IMG/VR virus record: IMGVR_UViG_3300021197_001233
Span: 1 to 64,000 of that record
Strand: one strand, 5' to 3'
Length of the DNA: 64,000 nucleotides
Source: a virus
In this document: positions 13,231 to 21,057 of the stretch, in pieces
How the letters are laid out: each line of letters opens with the position of its first letter
Position numbering within the stretch: the stretch's first letter is position 1
Program-made: the position numbers and the translations under genes
Notes under the pieces: model-generated
The model's input: the letters and a program-made list of their open reading frames with translations, nothing else
What the model was told of the DNA's origin: nothing
The model's database searches: none

Positions 13231-13307
13231 CCGCAAGTATCCCCTCAAGCTTATACCTTGTAGAAAGGGTAACTGGTCACATGTGGGTTCGAGTCCCACC
13301 TTGCGGA
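13231..13307 (+). tRNA. Aberrant tRNA-like gene with 8-base anticodon-type loop
   Basis: A perfect 7-bp acceptor stem CCGCAAG/CTTGCGG, discriminator A, and a perfect T-arm GTGGG-TTCGAGT-CCCAC. Between them no normal D-arm can be drawn; TACCT pairs with GGGTA (one G-T pair) around the 8-base loop TGTAGAAA. It begins immediately after the HNH stop. It may be a degraded tRNA or an unusual tRNA with a large anticodon loop. The amino acid cannot be assigned. Confidence 0.45.
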
Positions 13308-13323
13308 CAAGGTGAACGTGTCG

Positions 13324-13331
13324 TATATTTG
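13324..13331 (+). promoter_or_regulatory. Late promoter -7 box
   Basis: TATATTTG, four bases before the ATG at 13336; predicted leaderless transcript that would continue through the Arg tRNA into terL. Confidence 0.6.
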
Positions 13332-13335
13332 CGAC

Positions 13336-13590
13336 ATGCGCGTCAAGAAAAAACGCAACTACAAGAGAGAGTACCGACTCTTCCACAAAAGCAAGAACGC
13401 TAAGAAGGCTCGCGCTGGAAGAAATTTACGGCGCAGGAGGGCCGAAAGGGAAGGCAGGGTCTCTAAGGGTGACGGCAAAGATGTTCATCACTATACGGTC
13501 GGAGGGGCAACTAAGACCAGGGTCGAGCCAGCCTCAGTAAATAGAGGCAGAACCGAGGCCTCTAGGAGGCCAGGGAGTAATAGAAAATAA
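13336..13590 (+). CDS. Small basic protein, HNH-relative, 84 residues
   Basis: Starts at the ATG at 13336 right after the promoter box. MRVKKKRNYKREYRLFHKSK, KNAKKARAGRNLRRRRAERE and GDGKDVHH match a small protein family frequent in marine phages in which GDGKDVHHKDG begins a degenerate HNH motif. Here the sequence departs after GKDVHHY, so a nuclease active site is doubtful. Strongly basic, hence probably DNA-binding. It lies just upstream of the packaging genes. Confidence 0.65.
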   Translation: MRVKKKRNYKREYRLFHKSKNAKKARAGRNLRRRRAEREGRVSKGDGKDVHHYTVGGATKTRVEPASVNRGRTEASRRPGSNRK

Positions 13591-13596
13591 ACGTAT

Positions 13597-13670
13597 GCAC
13601 CTGTAGCTCAACAGGATAGAGCAGCGCACTTCTAATGCGCAGGTTTCAGGTTCGAGTCCTGACAGGTGTA
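13597..13670 (+). tRNA. tRNA-Arg, anticodon TCT
   Basis: A full cloverleaf: acceptor GCACCTG/CAGGTGT (first pair G-T), D-arm AGCTC...GAGC, anticodon stem GCGCA/TGCGC with loop CTTCTAA, T-arm TCAGG-TTCGAGT-CCTGA, discriminator A, no encoded CCA. It reads AGA/AGG-type Arg codons, which are frequent in the phage genes here. Confidence 0.9.
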
Positions 13671-13683
13671 CAAATTAAATACA

Positions 13684-13815
13684 ATGGCAAAGGTTCAAGA
13701 ATCCACGTACAAGTCCAAAAGAGTGAGACGAAAAGGAGTTCACTCAAAGAATAAGTCCTCAAAGAATAAGTCCTCAAGGAACTACACTAAGCGATATGCT
13801 GGTCAGGGTCGATGA
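13684..13815 (+). CDS. Small basic protein next to terminase, 43 residues
   Basis: Reads MAKVQESTYKSKRVRRKGVH and ends NYTKRYAGQGR, with a tandem repeat SKNKSSKNKSS. About one third Lys/Arg and without hydrophobic core, so probably nucleic-acid binding and disordered. Similar short proteins with a GQGR end occur near packaging genes of Bacteroidota phages. It overlaps terL by 20 bases. Confidence 0.6.
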   Translation: MAKVQESTYKSKRVRRKGVHSKNKSSKNKSSRNYTKRYAGQGR

Positions 13816-15910
13816 CTATGATGAGGACGTTATTGCAATTTGCCCCAAGGCTACAACGGGAAACGTTGTTTCGATTGGTGATTTATACATTGCACTTCCC
13901 TCTCAGCCTCCCGAAGAGAAAATTGAAGGATATGGACGTCCAAACAACTTGCAGTTGTGGGAAAGGGTTCCTATGCCATCGGAGCTGTCTAGGATTAAGA
14001 CTATGGACGAGTGGAGTGAGATGCCAAGAGAATTCAGACAGAAATTTTCTCCGTATATCGAGGAGGAGTTTCGTCGTCGGCGTGAAGGCTTTTGGTTTTT
14101 CAATAACGGTAGGCCTACGTATATTACGGGTAGGCACTACATGATGCTTCAATGGACCAAGATAGATATAGGATTTCCTAACTATCTTGCGTTCCAGCGC
14201 GAAATTTTTCTACATATGGCCGCGTGTGAGGCAGACCCGAGATGTATCGGGCAGCTCTATACGAAGTGCAGGCGTAGCGGGTACACGAATATCTGCTCGT
14301 CTGTGCTTTTGGACGAAGCAACGCAGGTCAAGGATAAACTTCTCGGGATTCAGTCGAAGACGGGTAAGGATGCGCAAGAGAATATATTCATGAAGAAGGT
14401 GGTGCAAATGTTTCGTCACTACCCCTTCTTCTTTAAACCAATTCAAGATGGTACCACGAATCCACGCATGGAGCTGGCTTTTCGCGAGCCGAGTAAGAGA
14501 ATCACGAAGAAGAATAAGAGTGCGCAGAAGGGCGAGGCTCTTAATACGGTAATTAACTGGAAGAACACCACCAACAACGCCTACGATGGTGAAAAGCTTC
14601 ATCTTATGTATTTGGATGAGGCTGGCAAGTGGGAGAAGCCTTCGGATATTAGGGATGCATGGAGAATCCAGCGTACTTGCCTAATCGTCGGTAGAAAAAT
14701 CGTGGGCAAGGCACTCGTGGGATCTACTGTAAACCCCATGGATAAGGGCGGTAGAGAGTACAAGGAGCTTTGGCGAGACTCAGACCCCAGCGAAAGAAAC
14801 GCCAACGGAAGAACTATATCAGGGCTATACCGCCTATTTATCCCTGCCCAGAAGTCTCTTGAAGGGTTCTTCGATGTCTTTGGCAATGCGGTTTCTTATG
14901 ATCCCCCGTCCTTAATAGAGGGGCTAGATGGGGAGGACATTCTTATTGGCGCGAAGACTTACTTGAAGAATGAGAGAGAGAGTTTGAAAGGTGATCCTTC
15001 TGAGCTTAATGAGGTTACGAGGCAGTTCCCGTTTACCACAGATGAGGCATTTCGAGACAGTATCGAGGGTAGCGTCTTCAATATCGGTAAGATCTACGAG
15101 CAGGTACAGTATAATGATGACCTATTCCCGAACCCTGTCGTTCGAGGCAACCTTATCTGGAAGGACGGCATCAAAGACGGAAAGGTTGTTTTTTCTCCTG
15201 ACGCAAAGGGTAGGTTTAGAATATCCTGGATGCCACCAGAAGATCTGAGAAATGTTTCTAAGTTCGATCGAGGCAAACGCATTGCGCCTAATGCGGTGCT
15301 GGGTGTCGGCGGTGTTGACTCCTACGACCTTGACGCCACCGTCGATGGTCGAGGGTCAAAAGGAGCGCTACACCTGTATAACAAGTTTCACATAGAGCAC
15401 CCATCGAACATGTTTGTTCTGGAGTATGCGTCTCGTCCGCCTTTAGCTAAGATTTTCTACGAAGATTGCTTAATGGCTGCGTTTTTCTACGGTTACCCAT
15501 TATTGATTGAGAACAACAAGTATGGAATTGCAAGATACTTTGAATCAAGGGGTTACGATGGCTACCTAATGGATAGGCCATCTCACCTGTCGTCAGGGTC
15601 GTCTAATTTTAAGGTCAAGACTAAAGGCATCCCGTCGAACTCTCAGGATGTCATTCAGTCCCACGCCCATTCAATCGAGTCTTATGTGCATGACCATGTA
15701 GGCATAAATAGAGATACTGGTGACTACGGAAACATGTACTTCAACAGAACCCTAGAAGACTGGATTGGTTTTCAGATAGACAACAGGACTAAGTTTGACC
15801 TTACAATATCTTCTGGGCTTGCGCTTTTGGCTGCGCAAAAAACAAAATCAAAACCAAAGAAAGACTTCTCTGAGTCTAAATTTTTTAGGCGTTATAAGCC
15901 CATAGGATGA
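13796..15910 (+). CDS. terL: Terminase large subunit
   Basis: 704 residues. The ATPase half has a degenerate P-loop region (YTKCRRSGYTNICSS) and a Walker B HLMYLDEAGKW in which DE is the catalytic pair. The C-terminal nuclease half shows AVLGVGGVDSYDLDA with metal-binding Asp residues and a late LLIENNKYGIARYFESRGYD strand-helix. Size and motif spacing fit the motor protein that cuts concatemers and pumps DNA into the head; the variant P-loop is like those of crAss-like phages. No small terminase was recognised. Confidence 0.9.
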   Translation: MLVRVDDYDEDVIAICPKATTGNVVSIGDLYIALPSQPPEEKIEGYGRPNNLQLWERVPMPSELSRIKTMDEWSEMPREFRQKFSPYIEEEFRRRREGFWFFNNGRPTYITGRHYMMLQWTKIDIGFPNYLAFQREIFLHMAACEADPRCIGQLYTKCRRSGYTNICSSVLLDEATQVKDKLLGIQSKTGKDAQENIFMKKVVQMFRHYPFFFKPIQDGTTNPRMELAFREPSKRITKKNKSAQKGEALNTVINWKNTTNNAYDGEKLHLMYLDEAGKWEKPSDIRDAWRIQRTCLIVGRKIVGKALVGSTVNPMDKGGREYKELWRDSDPSERNANGRTISGLYRLFIPAQKSLEGFFDVFGNAVSYDPPSLIEGLDGEDILIGAKTYLKNERESLKGDPSELNEVTRQFPFTTDEAFRDSIEGSVFNIGKIYEQVQYNDDLFPNPVVRGNLIWKDGIKDGKVVFSPDAKGRFRISWMPPEDLRNVSKFDRGKRIAPNAVLGVGGVDSYDLDATVDGRGSKGALHLYNKFHIEHPSNMFVLEYASRPPLAKIFYEDCLMAAFFYGYPLLIENNKYGIARYFESRGYDGYLMDRPSHLSSGSSNFKVKTKGIPSNSQDVIQSHAHSIESYVHDHVGINRDTGDYGNMYFNRTLEDWIGFQIDNRTKFDLTISSGLALLAAQKTKSKPKKDFSESKFFRRYKPIG

Positions 15911-15915
15911 TTTGT

Positions 15916-15923
15916 TATATTTG
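15916..15923 (+). promoter_or_regulatory. Promoter -7 box before portal
   Basis: TATATTTG, 17 bases before the portal ATG at 15941. Unlike most late boxes in this window it leaves a short leader. Confidence 0.55.
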
Positions 15924-15940
15924 CACTATAATCGGGATAA

Positions 15941-18358
15941 ATGTACAGCAACTCTAAGGCCAACAAATCTTTCCCTGATCCTCTGCTGCCTTCTGAAAAA
16001 AAGGAGGACAAGAGGTATGGGATGAAATACGCTAAGGCGATCGAGGCCCAGTGGAGAGGATCATCCGATAAGAACGCACTTCAAAAGAGAAGAAGAAAGA
16101 TATTTCAAAGAAACAGGAAATACTCTTTAGGCATTCAAGATACCTCTATCTACAAGAGGCTCTTGAATAATGTTGATCCAAACTCAGGGGACGGAAGTTT
16201 GATGAATCTGGACTACACCCCAGTACCGATTCTTCCTAAGTTCGTTCGTATTGTGGTAAACAAAATTCTTTCAAAGAATCCATACCCAAATCTAGAGGCT
16301 ATTGATCCGTTCTCTTCTTCAGAAAAGAACAACTACAAGCGAAGAGTAAAGAATCAAGTTGAGCTTAGGGACGAGCTGAAGAAGCTAAAGGACACTACGG
16401 GCGGCCTTGTTTTGGGTGATGATCCAGACAAGTTGCCCGAGACTATGGAGGAGGCTGAAATTTATTTGGACAGTAACGTCAAGACTGACGGTGAGATTTC
16501 TGCTCAGATTGCAACAAACCTCACTCTGTCATGGAACAACTTTAATGATGGGACATTTAGGCGCTGTGTAAATGATATCGTCGCGCTTGGAATGTCCGTC
16601 GTAAAAAGGTCCAACGATCCCAATGTAGGTATTCGCGTTGAATACGTAGATCCAGAAAAGTTTGTGCATAGCTACACAGAGGACCCTTCTTTTGATGACC
16701 TAGTTTATGCTGGTCACATTAAGACGATCACAATCTCTGAGCTAAAGCGAATGGCAGGGGATCAGCTTTCAGAGGAGGATTACGAAAAGATTTCTCAAAA
16801 GTCTAAGGGTAGTGGCGTAAGCGGTAACTCTACACAATACGATGACCTTGGAGATAGGACTATGTACGAGTATGACGAGTACACCATTGACCTACTTGAG
16901 TTTGAGTTTTTGACCGTAGACACTATGTTCTTTGAAGAGAAGGAGAATAAGTTTGGCAACAGCAACTTCTACTATCAGGGCTTCGGTGAGAAAGGCAGCA
17001 AGGACAGTGTTTTTGAGGCGTCTCCAGAGAAGCTTCAAATTGAGTGTATTTATGGTGGGGTTTACATCATGGGAACCGATCATGTGATCAACTACGGCAA
17101 ACAGACAAATATGCCTAGGAACATCCATGATTTGTCTAGGGCTAAGCTTTCATACTCTGTTGTTTCTACGAACATCAACAGGATGATGCCTAAGTCTATG
17201 GTTGATAGCTGCGTTGGCTTTGCCGACATGCTTCAGCTCACTCACCTTAAGATTCAACAGGCCATTGCAAAGGCCAAGCCAGATGGATTAATCATTGACA
17301 TTGAGGGCCTAGAAAACGTTCAGCTTGGCAAAGGCGGCGAGCTTCAGCCGCTCGATCTACACGATATCTATGAGCAGACGGGTGTCTTTTACTACAGAAG
17401 CAAGAATCCAGACGGAACGGGTCAGGCCCCACCAATTAGGGAGATTGGCAACGCCATTAGGAACATCAACGAGCTTATCGCCCTATACAACCACTACCTA
17501 AGGCTGATTAGGGATACTACAGGCATCAATGAGGCCATGGATGCTTCCTCGCCTAAGGGTGACGCTTTGGTTGGGGTCAGGCAGCAGGCTATTGCCGCAG
17601 GCAACAACGCTATCTACGACATCACCAATGCGTCTATGATCTTGTACAAAAAGGTCTGTAGCGACGTTGTTAAGTGCCTCCAGATTATTCCCGAAGGCTC
17701 TGTTATCTCTAAGGCCTATGAGAACGCTATTGGTGAGGAGAATATGGCAGCTTTGACGTCGTTCAAAGACCTGCCTATGTTCAACTTTGGCGTTCAGGTT
17801 GTAAAGGAGATGGAGACCGAGGACAAGCAGTATCTCGAACAGAGTATCCAGGTGGCGCTTGGCCAGAAAGAGATTGATCTAGAGGACGCCCTTATTGTAA
17901 GAAATATCAAAGATGTGAATCAAGCCGAGCGTCTTCTTATGGTGAAGCGTAAAAATCGCCAGAAGGAGCAGGCTAAGATTGCTCAGCAAAACTCTCAGCA
18001 ACAGGCTCAGGTGGCTCAGCAGGCAGCTCAGACTGCATCACAGGCCAAGCAGCAAGAGCTTCAGATAGAGGCGCAGCTTGAGATGCAAAAGATTCAGGCT
18101 AAGACACAGGCTGAGATGGAACTAGAGAAAGTTAAGCACGAGCACAGAAGGGAGATCGAAATGATTAGAGCCCAGGCAACTCTTGGGTTTAGGACCGAGG
18201 ACCAAGAGTTTAGAGAGAAGCTAGAGACCATGAAGGAAGAAGGTAAAGAATCTCGTGTTGATCAGCAGGCCTCGCTTACTAGTAAACTTATCGCGCAGCG
18301 TCAAGGCGAAGGCGGTCGTTTTGACAGCATGGATGAAAACATTGAAAACAGCCTATAA
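15941..18358 (+). CDS. Portal protein
   Basis: 805 residues, starting MYSNSKANKSFPDPLLPSEK. The middle follows the portal fold: PNVGIRVEYVDPEKFVHSYT, then SRAKLSYSVVSTNINRMMPK, and the long helix region NAIRNINELIALYNHYLRLI, TTGINEAMDASSPKGDALVG, VRQQAIAAGNNAIYDITNAS typical of podovirus and crAss-like portals. The C-terminal 150 residues are a Gln-rich coiled coil (QQAQVAQQAAQTASQAKQQE), probably the barrel or core-binding extension. It forms the dodecameric DNA channel at the head vertex. It overlaps the next gene by one base. Confidence 0.85.
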   Translation: MYSNSKANKSFPDPLLPSEKKEDKRYGMKYAKAIEAQWRGSSDKNALQKRRRKIFQRNRKYSLGIQDTSIYKRLLNNVDPNSGDGSLMNLDYTPVPILPKFVRIVVNKILSKNPYPNLEAIDPFSSSEKNNYKRRVKNQVELRDELKKLKDTTGGLVLGDDPDKLPETMEEAEIYLDSNVKTDGEISAQIATNLTLSWNNFNDGTFRRCVNDIVALGMSVVKRSNDPNVGIRVEYVDPEKFVHSYTEDPSFDDLVYAGHIKTITISELKRMAGDQLSEEDYEKISQKSKGSGVSGNSTQYDDLGDRTMYEYDEYTIDLLEFEFLTVDTMFFEEKENKFGNSNFYYQGFGEKGSKDSVFEASPEKLQIECIYGGVYIMGTDHVINYGKQTNMPRNIHDLSRAKLSYSVVSTNINRMMPKSMVDSCVGFADMLQLTHLKIQQAIAKAKPDGLIIDIEGLENVQLGKGGELQPLDLHDIYEQTGVFYYRSKNPDGTGQAPPIREIGNAIRNINELIALYNHYLRLIRDTTGINEAMDASSPKGDALVGVRQQAIAAGNNAIYDITNASMILYKKVCSDVVKCLQIIPEGSVISKAYENAIGEENMAALTSFKDLPMFNFGVQVVKEMETEDKQYLEQSIQVALGQKEIDLEDALIVRNIKDVNQAERLLMVKRKNRQKEQAKIAQQNSQQQAQVAQQAAQTASQAKQQELQIEAQLEMQKIQAKTQAEMELEKVKHEHRREIEMIRAQATLGFRTEDQEFREKLETMKEEGKESRVDQQASLTSKLIAQRQGEGGRFDSMDENIENSL

Positions 18359-18783
18359 TGTCTCAAGTTAATTTCGACGTATCTCAAACACTGGATATTA
18401 CGTGCGTGAAGGGGGACACCTTTTCAATGGATCTTACCCTTAAGGACTCTGCTGGTAGCGCTATCGACATAACAAATTACGAGTTCTATTTTCAGATCTT
18501 CAAGGGCTCATCAATTATGATTTCTACTACGGATGCGAAGTCCTTTGAAAGGCAAAGAATTAGCTCTGGGAACGTCTTGGTAACTAAGAATGCGGATCAG
18601 ACAGACAATAAGGGTAAGTTTAACATATCTATATCGTCTCTTGTTATGTCTAGCTTTCCAGCGGGAGGATATCTCTATGAAATGCAGATGAGCACTACTG
18701 GAGACTCTAGCGGTGTTGACACAACAATTCTCAAGGGTAATTTCATTGTGAATCCAGACCGTACATCTCCAGCCACAAGATAA
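18358..18783 (+). CDS. Beta-sandwich virion accessory protein, 141 residues
   Basis: Begins MSQVNFDVSQTLDITCVKGD. The pattern GDTFSMDLTLKDSAGSAIDI, TNYEFYFQIFKG, then GGYLYEMQMS and TILKGNFIVNPD is an Ig-like/BppU-type beta sandwich common in small fibre or head proteins of Bacteroidota phages. Overlaps the portal stop and is followed by a 37-residue gene (TAATG). Exact role unknown. Confidence 0.65.
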   Translation: MSQVNFDVSQTLDITCVKGDTFSMDLTLKDSAGSAIDITNYEFYFQIFKGSSIMISTTDAKSFERQRISSGNVLVTKNADQTDNKGKFNISISSLVMSSFPAGGYLYEMQMSTTGDSSGVDTTILKGNFIVNPDRTSPATR

Positions 18784-18896
18784 TGTCTAGTGTAACTGTA
18801 AATAGGCCTACGTTCTATCAAATTACTGTAAGCCCTGCTTCTTTATATTTGCTAACGGAAAGCAAGCCAACGACTTACATCATAACTAGACCTTAA
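18783..18896 (+). CDS. Hypothetical peptide, 37 residues
   Basis: Reads MSSVTVNRPTFYQITVSPAS and ends TTYIITRP. Beta-prone, no charged clusters. Its ATG overlaps the previous stop and its TAA overlaps the next ATG. An internal promoter box (TATATTTG at 18844) is embedded in its codons for LYL. Confidence 0.55.
   Translation: MSSVTVNRPTFYQITVSPASLYLLTESKPTTYIITRP
18844..18851 (+). promoter_or_regulatory. Internal promoter -7 box
   Basis: TATATTTG within the 37-residue gene, 44 bases before the ATG at 18896. It could raise expression of the basic protein cluster 18896-19834 independently of the portal transcript. Confidence 0.4.
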
Positions 18897-19213
18897 TGCA
18901 GCTCGTCAAAGAAAACAAAAAGGGGAGAAAAGGAAAAATGCCCAAGAAGTTTTCTGTCAAGAGCGGAGACAAGTCTCCATCTGGTGGGTTGACGGCAAAG
19001 GGCGTTAGAAGGTATAGGTCTGCAAACCCTGGCAGTAAGCTTAAGACTGCCGTTACTGGCAAAGTTAAAAAAGGCAGTAAGGCCGCTAAAAGACGCAAGT
19101 CTTTCTGCTCACGTATGTGTGGCATGAAGAAGAGGCTAACTAGTGCTAAGACCGCAAAAAACCCGAACTCACGCATCAACAAAGCGTTGCGTAAGTGGAA
19201 ATGTCGCTGCTGA
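18896..19213 (+). CDS. Basic Cys-containing protein of marine phage type, 105 residues
   Basis: Begins MQLVKENKKGRKGKMPKKFS. The core KSPSGGLTAKGVRRYRSANP, then GSKLKTAVTG and KGSKAAKRRKSFCSRMCGMK, ending KWKCRC, is a conserved sequence of unknown function that recurs in marine viruses (from memory catalogued as DUF6321; not checked). Very basic, with Cys near the C-terminus. DNA binding inside the head is plausible. First of four consecutive small basic genes. Confidence 0.65.
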   Translation: MQLVKENKKGRKGKMPKKFSVKSGDKSPSGGLTAKGVRRYRSANPGSKLKTAVTGKVKKGSKAAKRRKSFCSRMCGMKKRLTSAKTAKNPNSRINKALRKWKCRC

Positions 19214-19404
19214 TGAAAACTGTAAAAGGCAAAAAGAAGGGAAACTTTACGGTCACGAACAAGACCAAGGAGATTGATCCACCATCTGGATTTCACTGGA
19301 TGGAGGAGGGTGGTAGGTACTACCTAATGAAGGGTGATTATAAACCGCATCCTGGAGCTATAGCTAAGGCTAAGTTCAAGATGGCAGATCATGTAAAATC
19401 ATGA
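19213..19404 (+). CDS. Small basic protein, 63 residues
   Basis: The ATG at 19213 (MKTVKGKKKGNFTVTNKTKE) is chosen since it overlaps the preceding stop. Basic N-terminus followed by GFHWMEEGGRYYLMKGDYKP and a basic tail; a small beta structure is likely. Overlaps the next gene by ATGA. Confidence 0.6.
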   Translation: MKTVKGKKKGNFTVTNKTKEIDPPSGFHWMEEGGRYYLMKGDYKPHPGAIAKAKFKMADHVKS

Positions 19405-19571
19405 AGGTCTATAAAAAAGGCGGTAAGTCCAAGAAGTCTGGAAAAAAGGATGCCTGCTACCACAAAGTCAGATCTAGATACAGTGTGTGGCCATCAGCTT
19501 ACGCCTCAGGTGCTCTTGTGCGCTGCAGAAAGGTGGGGGCTGCAAACTGGGGTAATAAGTCCAAGAAGTAA
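19401..19571 (+). CDS. Small basic Cys protein, 56 residues
   Basis: Reads MKVYKKGGKSKKSGKKDACY, then HKVRSRYSVWPSAYASGALV and RCRKVGAANWGNKSKK. The block CYHKVRSRYxVWPSAYASGALVxCRK is strikingly conserved across marine phages and large viruses (I recall it as DUF5872; not checked). Both Cys may bind metal. Overlaps its neighbours on both sides. Confidence 0.65.
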   Translation: MKVYKKGGKSKKSGKKDACYHKVRSRYSVWPSAYASGALVRCRKVGAANWGNKSKK

Positions 19572-19834
19572 TGGCTAAAGAAGGTCTCAGAAAATGGTTT
19601 GGTAGAAACCAAGGCAGGGGCTGGGCTGATTGCAAGGCGTCAAAGCGAGCGGGTAAGTTTGTGCCATGCGGCAGAAAGAAGTCTAGTAAAAGCAGGGGCA
19701 CTGGATATCCTGCATGCAGACCTACTGTGGCTCAGTGCAATAGCGCTGCATCTAAGAAGACAAGCTCTAAGCGAATCTCCTGGAAGGGCAGGAAGAAGGC
19801 TACCCCAGGCATGCGATTAGTGAAGTCTAAATAA
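19571..19834 (+). CDS. Small basic Cys protein, 87 residues
   Basis: Begins MAKEGLRKWFGRNQGRGWAD. GWADCKASKRAGKFVPCGRK and RGTGYPACRPTVAQCN carry four Cys in a pattern seen with the preceding protein in marine viruses; the C-terminus KRISWKGRKKATPGMRLVKS is basic. The consistent grouping of these proteins between portal and capsid genes suggests a head or DNA-condensing role. Confidence 0.65.
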   Translation: MAKEGLRKWFGRNQGRGWADCKASKRAGKFVPCGRKKSSKSRGTGYPACRPTVAQCNSAASKKTSSKRISWKGRKKATPGMRLVKSK

Positions 19835-19838
19835 TACC

Positions 19839-19846
19839 TATATTTG
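19839..19846 (+). promoter_or_regulatory. Promoter -7 box before decoration genes
   Basis: TATATTTG, 19 bases before the ATG at 19866; leaves a short A-rich leader. It probably supplies the high level of mRNA needed for decoration, scaffold and capsid proteins. Confidence 0.6.
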
Positions 19847-19865
19847 CACAAACTAACAAATCAAA

Positions 19866-20276
19866 ATGGCTACAACTACTGTAACTCTCAGCATTTCCAG
19901 CGGTGATTTGACTGGCGATGCTCTTTCGCTCTCGTCTACGACAAACATCAACAAGGCTGGAACAACCACTGGTCTCGACCAAACGACTGGTGTCGCTCGT
20001 AAATTCTTTGCATCTGCTCAGACGAACACCGCTCTGATTCTTGCTGCAGATTACACAGATGACAAGGCTCACAAGGTGTACATTAAGAACATCTCTACTA
20101 CTGCCTCTGAATTTATCACCGTGAAGATTGGAGCAACTGAGGTTGGCCGTCTGTACGCTGGTGACTTCTTGTTTATCCCATGGGCGGCTGACACCACAGG
20201 CGACAACGCTGACATCGACATTGATACGTCTGCTGTTAACATGACCGTCGAGCACCTCGTTATTTACGAAGCGTAA
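19866..20276 (+). CDS. Probable capsid decoration protein, 136 residues
   Basis: Begins MATTTVTLSISSGDLTGDAL. Thr/Ser-rich beta pattern with KVYIKNISTTASEFITVKIG, then EVGRLYAGDFLFIPWAA and MTVEHLVIYEA. It aligns by eye with the next gene (YLYIKN...GEFAFIP...VEYGVF) and more distantly with 5889-6359. Such small beta proteins cover capsid surfaces or form head fibres. Role inferred from position before scaffold and major capsid genes. Confidence 0.65.
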   Translation: MATTTVTLSISSGDLTGDALSLSSTTNINKAGTTTGLDQTTGVARKFFASAQTNTALILAADYTDDKAHKVYIKNISTTASEFITVKIGATEVGRLYAGDFLFIPWAADTTGDNADIDIDTSAVNMTVEHLVIYEA

Positions 20277-20683
20277 TGGCGTTAGTTAGAGTCAGCTTGG
20301 CTTTGTCCAGCTCGGACGTGCTTTCATCTCCACTAAGTTTGGGGGTGGATGCAGGCCTTGTTGTTGACTCTGGTAACTTAATCAGAGCCAAGGTCAAGGG
20401 TACCGCAGCTGATACAAACGATTTGGCGATCTACATCGCAAATCAATGTACAGAAAGAGCTTACCTGTACATCAAGAACATGGAGAGTGAGCTTGAGAAC
20501 TACATCTACATTCACAACGACACTGACACTGGTCTCGTAGCCAAGATCGGTGGAGGTGAGTTTGCATTTATCCCAGTATCACCCGACAAGAAGTATGAGG
20601 TGTACGCGACGAAGGTAAACAGCTTGGTTGAATACGGTGTGTTCGGTAATGATGATTCAGACAACCCATACGGAGGTTCATAA
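20276..20683 (+). CDS. Probable capsid decoration protein, paralogue, 135 residues
   Basis: Begins MALVRVSLALSSSDVLSSPL, with AYLYIKNMESELENYIYIHN, GGEFAFIPVSPDKKYEVYA and VEYGVFGNDD. It shares strand order with the preceding gene, overlaps its stop (TAATG), and probably arose by duplication. A head-fibre or decoration role is inferred. Confidence 0.65.
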   Translation: MALVRVSLALSSSDVLSSPLSLGVDAGLVVDSGNLIRAKVKGTAADTNDLAIYIANQCTERAYLYIKNMESELENYIYIHNDTDTGLVAKIGGGEFAFIPVSPDKKYEVYATKVNSLVEYGVFGNDDSDNPYGGS

Positions 20684-20693
20684 TAAATAAGAC

Positions 20694-21035
20694 ATGGCAA
20701 CATTAGCAAATCAGGGGATGGCCTCTCAGATGGCATTAGGACAACATGGAAGCATGTTTGTAAACGCTACTGGCGACGTTGACTGCCTGCCTCCAAACGG
20801 CATGGTCTTCGTGGCAATCACGTGCCTCGCTGCAACTACGTTTGATGAGCTCGTATCAGAGGACGATACAAAATACTTTGGTAGCACAGGTACAGACAAT
20901 ACCCACAGCAGAGGTATTGGAGACTTGGTTATCAATACAGATAGCTTTCCAGCTGGTCTAACAATCTTTGGGAGGTGGACCAAGTTTGACCTTGCTGGCG
21001 GATCTGTCATCGCTTACGTCGGCCCAGCTAAGTAA
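20694..21035 (+). CDS. Probable minor capsid/decoration protein, 113 residues
   Basis: Begins MATLANQGMASQMALGQHGS. The central part GMVFVAITCLAATTFDELVS, then TIFGRWTKFDLAGGSVIAYV, is a compact beta pattern common to small surface proteins near phage capsid genes. No enzyme motif. It lies directly before the scaffold. Confidence 0.65.
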   Translation: MATLANQGMASQMALGQHGSMFVNATGDVDCLPPNGMVFVAITCLAATTFDELVSEDDTKYFGSTGTDNTHSRGIGDLVINTDSFPAGLTIFGRWTKFDLAGGSVIAYVGPAK

Positions 21036-21057
21036 TCAATAAAAACAATTTAATATA

